A stretch of DNA of 64,000 nucleotides. Source: an uncultured Verrucomicrobiales bacterium. GTDB lineage: Bacteria > Verrucomicrobiota > Verrucomicrobiia > Verrucomicrobiales > Akkermansiaceae. Location of the stretch: NCBI GenBank assembly GCA_937928545.1, contig CALGJQ010000036.1, positions 1 to 64,000 of the forward strand. Direction: 5' to 3'. A program made the position numbers and the translations under genes. This document shows, piece by piece, positions 23,994 to 32,918 of this stretch (its first letter is position 1; each line of letters begins with the position of its first letter). The notes below the pieces were generated by a model that was not told the DNA's origin, searched no databases, and worked only from the letters and a program-made list of their open reading frames with translations.

Positions 23994-26630
23994 CTAGAGG
24001 GTAGTGAGGGTTTGGGAGTGGGATTCTTTTCCGTCGTAGGCGGTGAGGATGAGCTGGGTTCCCGGTTTGATGTTGGGGAGGGATTTTAGGGGCATCGAGC
24101 CATCTGGGCGGGAGCGGGTGCCGCGGATGGGGCGGCCGTCGGGGTGGACGAGGCGGAGGTCGGCGTTGGGGAGGGTTTTTATTTCGGGGAGTTGGCAGGT
24201 GGGGAGTTGGCCGGATTGGGAAGCGGTTTCGGTGAGGGAGCCGCCGCCGCGTGGGGTTTCGGAAGGTGGGTCGATGAGGTTGCGGATGCGGAGGGCGATG
24301 GTGGGATCGGCGGGGGTGGGGTCGAATTCCATTTCGAGGAAGTTCCAGTAGTAAGGGTCGTTTTTTTGGTGCTTCTGGAGGTCGGGGGTGGCGTGGATGC
24401 TGTGGTAGAGGGAGTGGACGCTGAGGGGGCGGCCGTCGAAGTCTTTCATGGAGGGGCCGAAGCCGGGGATGACGGCGCGGCCGCCGGAGCGACCGATGGG
24501 GCCGAAGGAGGATTCGATGAGGCGGTAGTCGGTGTTTTTGATGATGGAGCCATTGTGGACGTCGCCGTAGACGGTGACGACGCCGTCGCGCTCAGAAAGG
24601 AGTTCGATGAGGCGGTCGGCGCCGGCTTTGACCCATCCGGCGTAGTCGGCGGCGACGCGGTCGCGTTGGTCGAAGGCGGTTTTGCCTCCTTTGGCTCCGG
24701 TCCAGATGGTGTGGAGGGCGTTGAGTCCGGTGAGGCAGATGAGGGGGGCGGAGTCGGTGCGGATGAGTTGCTGGAGCCAGGCGAATTGTTCTTCGCCGAG
24801 GAGGGCGCGGGTGGGGTCGGTGCGGTCGTAGGCGTTTTCGACGTGATCCCATCCCCAGTCTTTCCAGATGTTGGTGTCTTGGGAGCTGCGCCAGAGGCGG
24901 GCGTCGACGATGGTGAGGGTGAAGTCGCGGCGGGGCATTTTCCAAGCGCGCCATTTTTTGGGGTTGGCGAGGGGGTCGACTTCTTCGGCGCCGGTGACGA
25001 GGTGGTGGACGATTTGGAAGTTGCGTCGCATGTAGGAGGGGTCTTGTCCGAGGCCTTCGTGCTTGCGGATGGCGATTTGTTCGGGGCCTTTGACGTCGTC
25101 CATGCCGTAGTCGTGGTCGCCGGGGTTGATGATGTTCCAGTGTTGCATCATTTGCCAGCGGGAGGTGGGGCCGAAGATGGAGTTGGCGATGACTTTGTAG
25201 GCGTCATCGGTGCTGGGTGGGTAGAGGACGAGTTCCATGTACCAGACGTCGTCTTCCCAGACCATGATCTGGAAGTTGTAGTCGTGGAGGTGTTTGTAGG
25301 CTTCGAGGGTGGGTTGGTCGCGGACTTGCCAGTCGTCGCCTCCGCCGAGCATTTGGAAGCCGGCTTCGGTTCGTTGTTGGAGGCCGGAGGTGATGGCGTG
25401 GCAGCTGAGGCCGCAGAGTTTGTAGGGGGCTTTGAGTTGGGGAAGGCGTCCGACGTAGGAGCCGGAGGTGGGGACGTCTCCGACGAGTCCGGTGCCGGGT
25501 CCGCAGGCGTGGGTGCCGATGCGGGGGTCAGAGGTGACGTTTTTTCCATCTTTCCAGATGGTGTAGTAGAGGGTGGCGTCGCCGGGGCTTTTGGGGAGGG
25601 TGGCGGTGAGGATGGCGGTGTTTCGGCGGAAGTCGTTATTGACGATTTTTGCGCTGCCGGTGACGGGGACTGAGGACCAGCCGTCGGCGGGAGTCGGTGA
25701 GTCGGCGACGCGGATTTCGGCTTTGGTGCCATCGGATGCGAAGACGCTGACGAACTTGACCTGCCATTTGCCGTCGACCTTTTTTAGGGTGTCGCCGAGG
25801 GGGTAGCAGGCGGAGCAGTCGGCGTGGCCGACGGTGAGGGGTTCGTTTTCGCCGGGGTCGATGGAGAGGTCGGAGATTTCGAAGTCGATGAGGCCTTGGG
25901 TGGCGATGCCGAAGAAGCCATTGGTGCGGGTGCGGGGGATGTTTTTGAGGGTGAGGGTGATGGAGTTTTGGCCTGATTTCAGGGTGGTGGTGATGGTGGC
26001 TTTATCACTGCCGCTGACGGAGAGGGTAAGGGTGAATGGGTCGCCGGGTTTGAGGGCGGGGGTTTGGGTGGGTGGGGGTTGGGCGGATCGTTTCTTTTTG
26101 TTGGAGGGTTGTTTGAGGACGGCGACTTGGCCGTTGTCGCGGTAGCCGATGAGGGTGGCTTTTTTTGATTTGTTGTAGCCTTCGAAGAGGTTGCGACCGC
26201 CGATGGCGATGGCGATTTGTCCGTAGCCGGATTGGTACATTTTCCAGTCGGGGGAGTCGCCTGGGGGGACGGTGGGAGGGTCGGCGAGGTAGGTGCCTTT
26301 GAGGGTGATGGTGTAGTTGCCGCTGAGTTTCCAGTCGCGTCGCCAGAGGATGCCGTGGGGGAGAGATGGATCGTAGTCGGTTTCCATTTCTTTTTTGGCG
26401 TGGGTTTCGGAGTGGTAGGGGAAGCCGGTGCGGCGGGCGCGGTCGCCGATGTTTTTGAGGCGGCGGCGGAGGGCTCCGTTTTTGATCTGCCAGTAGCCGG
26501 GGTTGAGGGATTCCCATTCGGGGCCGTGGATGAGGGAGTCGGGGCCGGAGAAGGTGAAGGTTTGGCCTTTGAGAAGAGGGGCGGCGAGGAGGGAGGCGGA
26601 GGTGGTTTTGAGAAAGTGGCGGCGTTTCAT
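23994..26630 (-). CDS. Tat-exported PhoD-like metallophosphatase
   Basis: An 878-residue protein with a twin-arginine signal, K-R-R-H-F-L-K, followed by a hydrophobic stretch, so it should be exported folded. Residues about 50-270 look like a beta-sandwich module of the sugar-binding type. The rest resembles the PhoD/metallophosphatase fold: G-D-H-D-Y-G-M-D-D near residue 510 and V-Y-G-D-V-H-N-G-S near 715 supply metal-binding Asp and His residues. PhoD enzymes are calcium/iron phosphodiesterases and monoesterases. Activity on a phosphate ester is inferred; the N-terminal module may direct it to a polysaccharide. The gene converges with the metalloprotease gene, 23 bases apart. Confidence 0.7.
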   Translation of the reverse strand: MKRRHFLKTTSASLLAAPLLKGQTFTFSGPDSLIHGPEWESLNPGYWQIKNGALRRRLKNIGDRARRTGFPYHSETHAKKEMETDYDPSLPHGILWRRDWKLSGNYTITLKGTYLADPPTVPPGDSPDWKMYQSGYGQIAIAIGGRNLFEGYNKSKKATLIGYRDNGQVAVLKQPSNKKKRSAQPPPTQTPALKPGDPFTLTLSVSGSDKATITTTLKSGQNSITLTLKNIPRTRTNGFFGIATQGLIDFEISDLSIDPGENEPLTVGHADCSACYPLGDTLKKVDGKWQVKFVSVFASDGTKAEIRVADSPTPADGWSSVPVTGSAKIVNNDFRRNTAILTATLPKSPGDATLYYTIWKDGKNVTSDPRIGTHACGPGTGLVGDVPTSGSYVGRLPQLKAPYKLCGLSCHAITSGLQQRTEAGFQMLGGGDDWQVRDQPTLEAYKHLHDYNFQIMVWEDDVWYMELVLYPPSTDDAYKVIANSIFGPTSRWQMMQHWNIINPGDHDYGMDDVKGPEQIAIRKHEGLGQDPSYMRRNFQIVHHLVTGAEEVDPLANPKKWRAWKMPRRDFTLTIVDARLWRSSQDTNIWKDWGWDHVENAYDRTDPTRALLGEEQFAWLQQLIRTDSAPLICLTGLNALHTIWTGAKGGKTAFDQRDRVAADYAGWVKAGADRLIELLSERDGVVTVYGDVHNGSIIKNTDYRLIESSFGPIGRSGGRAVIPGFGPSMKDFDGRPLSVHSLYHSIHATPDLQKHQKNDPYYWNFLEMEFDPTPADPTIALRIRNLIDPPSETPRGGGSLTETASQSGQLPTCQLPEIKTLPNADLRLVHPDGRPIRGTRSRPDGSMPLKSLPNIKPGTQLILTAYDGKESHSQTLTTL

Positions 26631-26664
26631 GATTGGTTTTGGGTGAGGTGGAAAAGTTTGAGAA

Positions 26665-26766
26665 CTACTTTATTTTGTATTTCTCGAGAGTGTAGTCGGC
26701 TTTTTTACGCTTTGTTTTTAGCTGTTTGAGTTGGTCGGCGTATTAGGGGGCTTTGGCGAGATTGTC
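26665..26766 (-). pseudogene. Decayed sulfatase C-terminus
   Basis: Thirty-four minus-strand codons match the last residues of the sulfatase at 31259. The remnant reads D-N-L-A-K-A-P-stop-Y-A-D-Q-L-K-Q-L-K, then T-K-R-K-K-A-D-Y, and ends K-Y-K-I-K-stop. The intact gene has T-N-L-A-N-D-P-K-Y-A-D-R-L-N-Q-L-K, then T-K-R-K-E-A-G-Y and K-Y-K-M-K-stop. The Lys after Pro has become TAA. Only the tail survives, directly behind the LRR gene stop. Confidence 0.75.
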
Positions 26767-26768
26767 TT

Positions 26769-29700
26769 TTACGGCTCTTTTTCAACCTGGAAGAATCCTG
26801 ACTTTGAATTAGCATCTAGCGTAGCGAGGCCGATGCCGCTTGAGTTGGTCGTGATCGAGATGATTGCGCTAAAAGAAGAGAGGTCTGGAGAGTGTTTAAT
26901 AAGATAGCTCGTATTGGGAGCGCCGGTGATTTTAAGAGCAGCAGAGCCTTCAGTTATGGTGATTTGGGTAATGTGCGGTGTGTTGCTTATTAGTTGAACT
27001 GTTAGGCCATTCCACAGAGCCCCTTCTCCACCGAAGGTTTCTGCATCTGTGGGCCAGATTTGTGCGTGGGTCAGGGAGCGGATTTCGGGGATTTTCCAAG
27101 CTAGGTAGGAGCTGGGTGTTTCATCGAAGAGGACAGTTTTGAAATTGAGGCATATGCTAAAAGCATCATGCTCTAGAGTGGTGACGCTGTTGGGGATGTG
27201 GAGATGGGTAAGACTCAGGCAACGGTAAAAGGCAGAATTCCCGATGGTGGTGACGCTGTGAGGAATGGTGACGCTACTTAGGTTTGTACAGTGACTAAAC
27301 GTGAGTCTGTTGATGATCGTAACACTATCAGGAATGGTGATGCTGCTTATGCCATCGCAATATCTGAAAGCAGCGTTTCCAATGGAAGTGACTCCTTCGG
27401 GAATAACGATCTCAGTAAGGCCAGTGCAGCCTTCGAAGGCAGAGTCTCCGATGGAGGTCACGCTACTGGGGATGATGATATTAGTGAGTTCTTTTAGGTT
27501 TCGAAATGCAGAATCGCCAATCGTCGTCACTGTATTCGAGAGCGAGATATGGGAGAGATTATCGTTTTTATAAAACGGATCGTCTGGGATGGTTGTGACA
27601 CCTTCTCTAAAGGTCACTGAGGCAAGTTCCGGATAGCTGTAATAGCGAAAAGTGTCTGCTGTGAAATCGTTAGCGAGCGAAAGGCTGGTGATTTTTTCAC
27701 AACCATAGAATGTATTAAATCCGAAGGAGGATACCATGCTGCCAAGAGAAAGGGTTGCTAAATTTTCACAGGAGTTGAATGAGTTGTTCCCGATAGAGGT
27801 GACGCTGTCGGGAATGATCACCTCAGTCAGATTTGCATTTCGATTGAATGCGCTGTCTCCAATTGAAATGATCCCTTCAGGAATGGTGTAGCTTAACTCG
27901 GCTTTGTTTTTTGGGTAGGCGACAAGCAGGCTCATCGACTTGTCAAATAATACTCCATCAAGGGATCGATAATTGGGATTTAGAGGATCAACGGATATTG
28001 TGGAGAGGCTTGGGTTTTGCGAGAAATCTCCGCCTGCCGCGGCGGTGACGCCGTTTCCTAGAGTGATGGTGCTGAGACTTGGATAGTGAGAAAAGCGAAG
28101 AGCATCATAGCAGATGTCGTTTGCGAGTGAGAGGGTGGTGAGGTTCTCGCAACCGTCAAAGGCGTTGTAATCGATGGACGTAATGGTCGCAGGGAATGAG
28201 AGTGTCGTGAGACTTTGGCAGCGATTGAAGGCGTAGCTGCCAATGGAAGTGAGGCCCTCAGGAAAGGGAATGATATTGAGGTTTCCACAACTACTAAATG
28301 CGAAGGTCTCGATAGAGGTGAGACTGTCAGGAAGGGTGACGTTTGTGAGATTCTGAGAGCCAGAAAAGGCTGAGGCTCCAACGTGAGTGATCGCATTGGG
28401 GATTATGTAGTCCGATTCTGGTTTTCCAGATGGATACGTGATGAGCAGAGTCATCGACTGATTAAATAGCACTCCATCAAGCGATTTGAAATTTGGGTTT
28501 GCCGGATCGACGTCGATTCGGATCAAGCTGGTGCAGTCTGTAAAGGCTTGAAGATCTAGAGTGATGAGGCTGCTGGGGAGAGAGGCATTGATAAGGTTGT
28601 GACATCCTGAGAAGGCTCTTCTTCCTATGGATGTTACGCTCTCTGGCACCGAAATACTGGTGAGGCTCTCGCAATCCCAAAAAGCGAGTTCACCGATGGA
28701 GATTAGGCCGTTGGAGAGGTCAATGTTGTTGAGGCTGCTACATCCTGAGAAAGCACGGTTACCAATGGAGGTCACACTCGGGGGGATCACAATATTGACG
28801 AGATTTTCAGCATCTTCAAAAGTGTTAGCTGGAATCGAAGTAACTCCGCTGCCTAGCGTGATCGAGGTTGTGTTTGTGAAATTGTTAAAGGCTTCAAGAA
28901 CCAAGTCATTTCCTATCGAGGTTGTGGTGAGGGTCAGCAGGTTCGAGAATGCGCTGTCTCCAATTGTGATGATACTCTCAGGGATGGAGAGGGTGGTAAG
29001 ACTTCTGCAATTGTAGAAGGTGTTTTTCCCGACAGCGGTCACGCTTTCAGGCAGTGTAAGGGTGGTGAGATTTGTGCAATCGCTGAAGGCTCTTTCTTCA
29101 ATCGTAGTCACACTATTCGGGATCGTTATTGTGGTGAGGTTCTTGGCATTGATGAAGGCCCTGAATCCGATTGTTACGACCGTGTTTGGGATGCTGTATT
29201 GTTCTTCCTGTTTCCCTGCTGGGTAAGAGATGAGTAAGTCTAATGCCTGATTAAATAAAACTCCTTCGGCAGATCGGTAGTTCGTGTTTGTAGGATCAAC
29301 GGTAATCTTGGTGAGTGCGCTACAACCTTCGAAAAGGTTTTCCCCAATGGTTGTTACCATGCTTCCAAGAGAGATTGAAGTGAGCTCGTTGCAATATTTG
29401 AAGGCTTCTTTTCCGATGGAGCTGACGCTCTGGGGAATGGTAAGCTCGGATATTTTCAAACAGCTTTCAAAGGCGTTGTCTCCGATGGATGTGACGCTAC
29501 TTGGAATGGTGACGCTGGTGAGGCTTCCGCAGCCCTCAAGAACAGAATTTCCAAGGTGAGTAATGCCATTTCCCAGAGAAATGGATTCGAGATTGGTGCA
29601 TCGCAAAAAGGCGGAGTCTCCGATAGAGGTGACGCTATGAGGAAGAGAGAGGCTGTTAAGCAGGCTGCAGTAAGCAAAAGAGTAATTCCCAATTGAAGTG

Positions 29701-30938
29701 AGGTTGTCGGGGATGTTGATCGAGGTGATGCTAGGGCAATAAGAGAAAGCGTAATCCCCAATAGTGGTAACGCTATTTGGAAGGTTCAGAGTGGGTAAGC
29801 CGGAGCATCCTTGAAAGGACTTCTCACCAATTGAAGTAAGGCCGTTTGGAATGGTGATGCTGGTAAGTTCGGTAGCACCTTCGAATGCGAAGCGCCCAAT
29901 CGAAGTGACGCCATCAGGAATAGAGTAGTGTCCGTTCGTTTTTCCCTCGGGGTAGGCTATGACGGTATCCAGTGATTTGCTGAATAACACGCCATTGAGT
30001 GACTGGAAAATTGGGTGTGATGGCCCAACAACAATACTAGTGAGAGCGTCGCACCAAACAAAGTCTTCACCATTAACAGTGGTTACACCATCCCCTAGAA
30101 TGATAGAAGTAAGGTTAGATAATGAGTGGAAGTTGAGGCTTTCGATGCTGGTGTTATTATTTAGAGAGATTGCGGTTAGGGCATGAGACTGAAATAAAGC
30201 GTTAGGACTCAAAAAGGTGACACTGGCTGGAATGGAGATGCTGGTAAGATTATCACAATCGCTAAACGCAAAGCTGTCAATTGAGGTAAGAGTGGATGGG
30301 AGTGAAATTTCAGAGAGACTTGTACATCTGGAAAATGTGAAGGAATTGATGGTGGTGAGTGACTCGGGAAGTGAGATGCTAGTGAGGCTACTGCAGCTTC
30401 GGAATGCAGAACCTTCAATGGAGGTAACACCATTTGGTATGTTGATCTCAGTAAGGCTCTCGCAGCTGTGAAAAGCGTCTTCTCCAATTGAAACTAAACT
30501 GCTGGGTAGAGAGATCCCCGTCAGTTTATCGCAATATGCGAATGCGTCTTCACCGATAGAGGTGAGGCCATCGGGCAAAGAGATGCTGGTGAGGTTTTCA
30601 CAAGATGAGAATGTTGAAGGTGCGATGACGGTGATGTTTTCTGGGACAATGAAAGTAGTGAGCCCATCGCAGCCGCTAAAGGCTGAATTGCCAATAGACG
30701 TGACACTGGCGGGAAGTGAGATGGTTGTGAGGAATTGGCGGGAAGAAAAGGCAGAGGCCTTAATTGTGGTGACAGGGAGACCTTCAAGCGTGGCTGGGAT
30801 TTCTAAAGTGCCAGTAGCGAATGTTGAACATCTGGTAATGGTGATTTCGTTGTTCGCACTTGTCCAAGTCAGGTCATCGATCGAAGCGGCCTGCAGGGAG
30901 TCAATTGAGGTCAAGATGAGCGCGTAGAAAACTTTCAT
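26769..30938 (-). CDS. Giant exported BspA-type leucine-rich repeat protein
   Basis: A 1389-residue protein with a short signal peptide and roughly fifty LRR_5 repeats of about 23 residues (pattern L-T-S-I-x-I-P-x-S-V-T-S-I-G-x-x-A-F-x-x-C-x-x). Every few hundred residues the array is broken by a block with G-V-L-F-x-x-x-x-x-x-L-I-x-Y-P, seen four times or more. The C-terminal 90 residues are a beta domain of a kind that often closes exported proteins in this phylum. BspA-like proteins act at the cell surface in adhesion or binding. The repeats are diverged at DNA level, so the array is old. It sits between an intact sulfatase and a sulfatase tail relic. Confidence 0.85.
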   Translation of the reverse strand: MKVFYALILTSIDSLQAASIDDLTWTSANNEITITRCSTFATGTLEIPATLEGLPVTTIKASAFSSRQFLTTISLPASVTSIGNSAFSGCDGLTTFIVPENITVIAPSTFSSCENLTSISLPDGLTSIGEDAFAYCDKLTGISLPSSLVSIGEDAFHSCESLTEINIPNGVTSIEGSAFRSCSSLTSISLPESLTTINSFTFSRCTSLSEISLPSTLTSIDSFAFSDCDNLTSISIPASVTFLSPNALFQSHALTAISLNNNTSIESLNFHSLSNLTSIILGDGVTTVNGEDFVWCDALTSIVVGPSHPIFQSLNGVLFSKSLDTVIAYPEGKTNGHYSIPDGVTSIGRFAFEGATELTSITIPNGLTSIGEKSFQGCSGLPTLNLPNSVTTIGDYAFSYCPSITSINIPDNLTSIGNYSFAYCSLLNSLSLPHSVTSIGDSAFLRCTNLESISLGNGITHLGNSVLEGCGSLTSVTIPSSVTSIGDNAFESCLKISELTIPQSVSSIGKEAFKYCNELTSISLGSMVTTIGENLFEGCSALTKITVDPTNTNYRSAEGVLFNQALDLLISYPAGKQEEQYSIPNTVVTIGFRAFINAKNLTTITIPNSVTTIEERAFSDCTNLTTLTLPESVTAVGKNTFYNCRSLTTLSIPESIITIGDSAFSNLLTLTTTSIGNDLVLEAFNNFTNTTSITLGSGVTSIPANTFEDAENLVNIVIPPSVTSIGNRAFSGCSSLNNIDLSNGLISIGELAFWDCESLTSISVPESVTSIGRRAFSGCHNLINASLPSSLITLDLQAFTDCTSLIRIDVDPANPNFKSLDGVLFNQSMTLLITYPSGKPESDYIIPNAITHVGASAFSGSQNLTNVTLPDSLTSIETFAFSSCGNLNIIPFPEGLTSIGSYAFNRCQSLTTLSFPATITSIDYNAFDGCENLTTLSLANDICYDALRFSHYPSLSTITLGNGVTAAAGGDFSQNPSLSTISVDPLNPNYRSLDGVLFDKSMSLLVAYPKNKAELSYTIPEGIISIGDSAFNRNANLTEVIIPDSVTSIGNNSFNSCENLATLSLGSMVSSFGFNTFYGCEKITSLSLANDFTADTFRYYSYPELASVTFREGVTTIPDDPFYKNDNLSHISLSNTVTTIGDSAFRNLKELTNIIIPSSVTSIGDSAFEGCTGLTEIVIPEGVTSIGNAAFRYCDGISSITIPDSVTIINRLTFSHCTNLSSVTIPHSVTTIGNSAFYRCLSLTHLHIPNSVTTLEHDAFSICLNFKTVLFDETPSSYLAWKIPEIRSLTHAQIWPTDAETFGGEGALWNGLTVQLISNTPHITQITITEGSAALKITGAPNTSYLIKHSPDLSSFSAIISITTNSSGIGLATLDANSKSGFFQVEKEP

Positions 30939-31258
30939 ATCATTGCGAAATAGGTATTAGGAGAGATGAGTGACTCTTTGATGACTTGCAGTTTATTCTC
31001 AGACCTCTGCTTTCTTTATCATAGTGATGTGCAGGGCAGCGAGGATTTAGTTCTTGAGCAATTAATCGGAAAATTAATTTTTGGAGAAAGGACTTCTTGA
31101 TCTTTTTGTTCTTTCGTTCTGCTCTCGATCCAACGAAGGAGAGAGTCGTCTCGCTGTTGATGTGACTGGTTTGTTCGAGAATGGTGAAGAAATTGGGGGT
31201 TTTCGAATAGGTGCGAACCTTGGTTGGGGGGAGGATTAGGTGGTTCGGATCGCGGGCT
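30939..31258. other. Intergenic stretch, no gene seen
   Basis: 320 bases between the LRR gene start and the sulfatase stop. It must hold the LRR promoter, but no convincing -35/-10 pair was found. ATTAAT-N6-ATTAAT around 31071-31085 is a weak dyad. No open frame or RNA gene is apparent. Confidence 0.4.
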
Positions 31259-32686
31259 TCACTTCATTTTGTATTTCTTGGGATCGTATCCGGCTTCTTT
31301 ACGTTTCGTTTCTAAGCGTTTTTTAAGCTGATTGAGACGGTCGGCGTATTTGGGATCATTGGCGAGATTGGTGAATTCGCCGGGGTCGTTTTTTCGATCA
31401 TAAAGTTCTTCGCCTTTCGCACCGAATCCCCAATGGGTGAATCGCCAATCATGCGTGCGAATGGATTCACCTCCGCTGCGGCTGATGGTGAAGGCTAGAT
31501 CTTTGGCCCACTTCTTTGTTGAAGGGTTTTCAAGGAGAGGGATGAGGCTTTGGCCTTGAAGGTTTGTAGGAGGCGTTAATCCAGCGAGCCCAGCAAGCGT
31601 TGGGTAAAGGTCGACGAGTTCGGTAATCTGGTGGCATGCGTTTCCGTGTGAATCGGACATCCACGGAACGCTGAGGATAAACGGAACCCGGGTCGATTCT
31701 TCGAAGAGGTGCTGCTTTTGAAACTTATGATGATGACCCAAGAGATAGCCGTGGTCGCTGGAAAAAATGACGATGGTGTTTTCTCGCAGTCCCAGTTCGT
31801 CGAGGGTATCGAGCACGCGGCCGACCTGAGCATCCATGTAGGAAATGCTGGCGTAGTAGGCTTCCAGCAGTCCTTTGTGAAGCTCGGGAGTCACGCCGTA
31901 GCGATCGAGGGATTTATAGTTGCGAATGATTCCGGGGACATCGTCGAGATCGCCTTCGGGAACCTTTGGGGCGACCATGGCATCGCGATCGTAGAGGTCG
32001 AAATATTTGGATGGGGCGACGAGTGGGACGTGGGGGCGAACGAAGCCGCAGCCTAGGAAGAAGGGCTTGTCTTTGTTCTGCTTCAAGAACTCGATCGCGG
32101 CATCGGCGGCCATGCCGTCGGCATGTTCTAGGTCGCCGCTTGAGGCTTCCACTCCGGTAAAGGTTTGGGAGCTTTTGTCCTTGGGTGACCACTCGGTTTT
32201 CTTGCCGGGGGCGTTCTGTTCGGGTGCCTTGATGTTGACCGTTTCGTCCCATGATTGGGGGTCGTCATGGTCGGCTGTTCCCGCGATGATTTCGAAAGGG
32301 ATGCCCATGTGGTAGATCTTGCTGACGCGACCGGCATGATAGGAATTGTTGCGGAAGAGTTGGGAGAGAGTGACCACATTGGGGAGGTTTTTGCGAAGGT
32401 TACCGCTGTTGCCTAGCATGCCATTGGTGTAGGGATAGAGTCCGGTCATCAAGGACGCGCGGGAGGATCCACAGACCGGATACTGGCAGTGCATGTTTTC
32501 AAAGCGGAGGCCGCGCTTGGCGAGAGCATCGAGCTGTGGAGTTTTGCATTGGGGATGTCCGAATCCGCTGAGCGCGGTGTTGAGATCATCCGACAAAAGA
32601 AGGAGGATATTGGGTTTCCGCTCTTCGGCTTGGGATGATGGGGTGAGGCACATCGTCGCGAGAATGAGGGAAATAAGAATCTTCAT
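31259..32686 (-). CDS. Exported sulfatase with CGSSR active site
   Basis: A 475-residue family S1 sulfatase, iduronate-2-sulfatase-like. A signal peptide precedes R-K-P-N-I-L-L-L-L-S-D-D, the first metal block. Counting from the ATG at 32686, the formylglycine motif is C72-G-S-S-R, with Ser where Pro or Ala usually stands. S-S-D-H-G-Y-L-L-G-H-H is the second metal block. ATG 32686 is used; a TTG two codons earlier is unlikely. It is encoded behind another sulfatase on the same strand, about 230 bases apart. The Ser variant is seen in other sulfatases of planctomycetes and relatives, so activity is likely, but maturation may depend on the local formylglycine enzyme, which is not in the window. 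Confidence 0.88.
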   Translation of the reverse strand: MKILISLILATMCLTPSSQAEERKPNILLLLSDDLNTALSGFGHPQCKTPQLDALAKRGLRFENMHCQYPVCGSSRASLMTGLYPYTNGMLGNSGNLRKNLPNVVTLSQLFRNNSYHAGRVSKIYHMGIPFEIIAGTADHDDPQSWDETVNIKAPEQNAPGKKTEWSPKDKSSQTFTGVEASSGDLEHADGMAADAAIEFLKQNKDKPFFLGCGFVRPHVPLVAPSKYFDLYDRDAMVAPKVPEGDLDDVPGIIRNYKSLDRYGVTPELHKGLLEAYYASISYMDAQVGRVLDTLDELGLRENTIVIFSSDHGYLLGHHHKFQKQHLFEESTRVPFILSVPWMSDSHGNACHQITELVDLYPTLAGLAGLTPPTNLQGQSLIPLLENPSTKKWAKDLAFTISRSGGESIRTHDWRFTHWGFGAKGEELYDRKNDPGEFTNLANDPKYADRLNQLKKRLETKRKEAGYDPKKYKMK

Positions 32687-32792
32687 ACTCAAGTGAGGAT
32701 GGGGTGTTCATCGGCGGGTTCAAGTTTGATTCTGGCTTGCTGGGAATTTACTTTTGGCTGAGGCGGGATTCTGGCCCCCGCAGATCGGAGCA

Positions 32793-32826
32793 GCGGGGAC
32801 GACGGTCTCAGATCCCCGCCGTTTTT
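32793..32826 (+). repeat. GC-rich hairpin followed by T run
   Basis: GCGGGGA (32793-32799) pairs with TCCCCGC (32813-32819), and five T follow at 32822-32826. It has the form of a plus-strand terminator, yet both neighbouring genes are on the minus strand. It may belong to a small intergenic repeat element filling 32740-32910. Confidence 0.35.
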
Positions 32827-32918
32827 CTGCTGCGGAGTTTGCCGCGGAGTAGTGGGCCGATCGAGAAAGGCACTGGTTTCATATCGGGGGGACGCCTCCG
32901 CTCCCTGTTTAGTGAGAA

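Noticed and set aside
24144-25673. Plus-strand frame of 509 codons opposite the PhoD-like gene
   Set aside because: Same biased composition without any motif. The minus-strand frame is longer and has a Tat signal and metal-binding blocks. Similar shadows at 4434-5330, 33012-33665 and 62586-63419 were left out for the same reason.
26769-30938. Regular short repeats that might suggest a tandem DNA array or CRISPR
   Set aside because: The repetition is at protein level, with 23-residue LRR units that differ at DNA level. There are no identical repeats with equal-length spacers.
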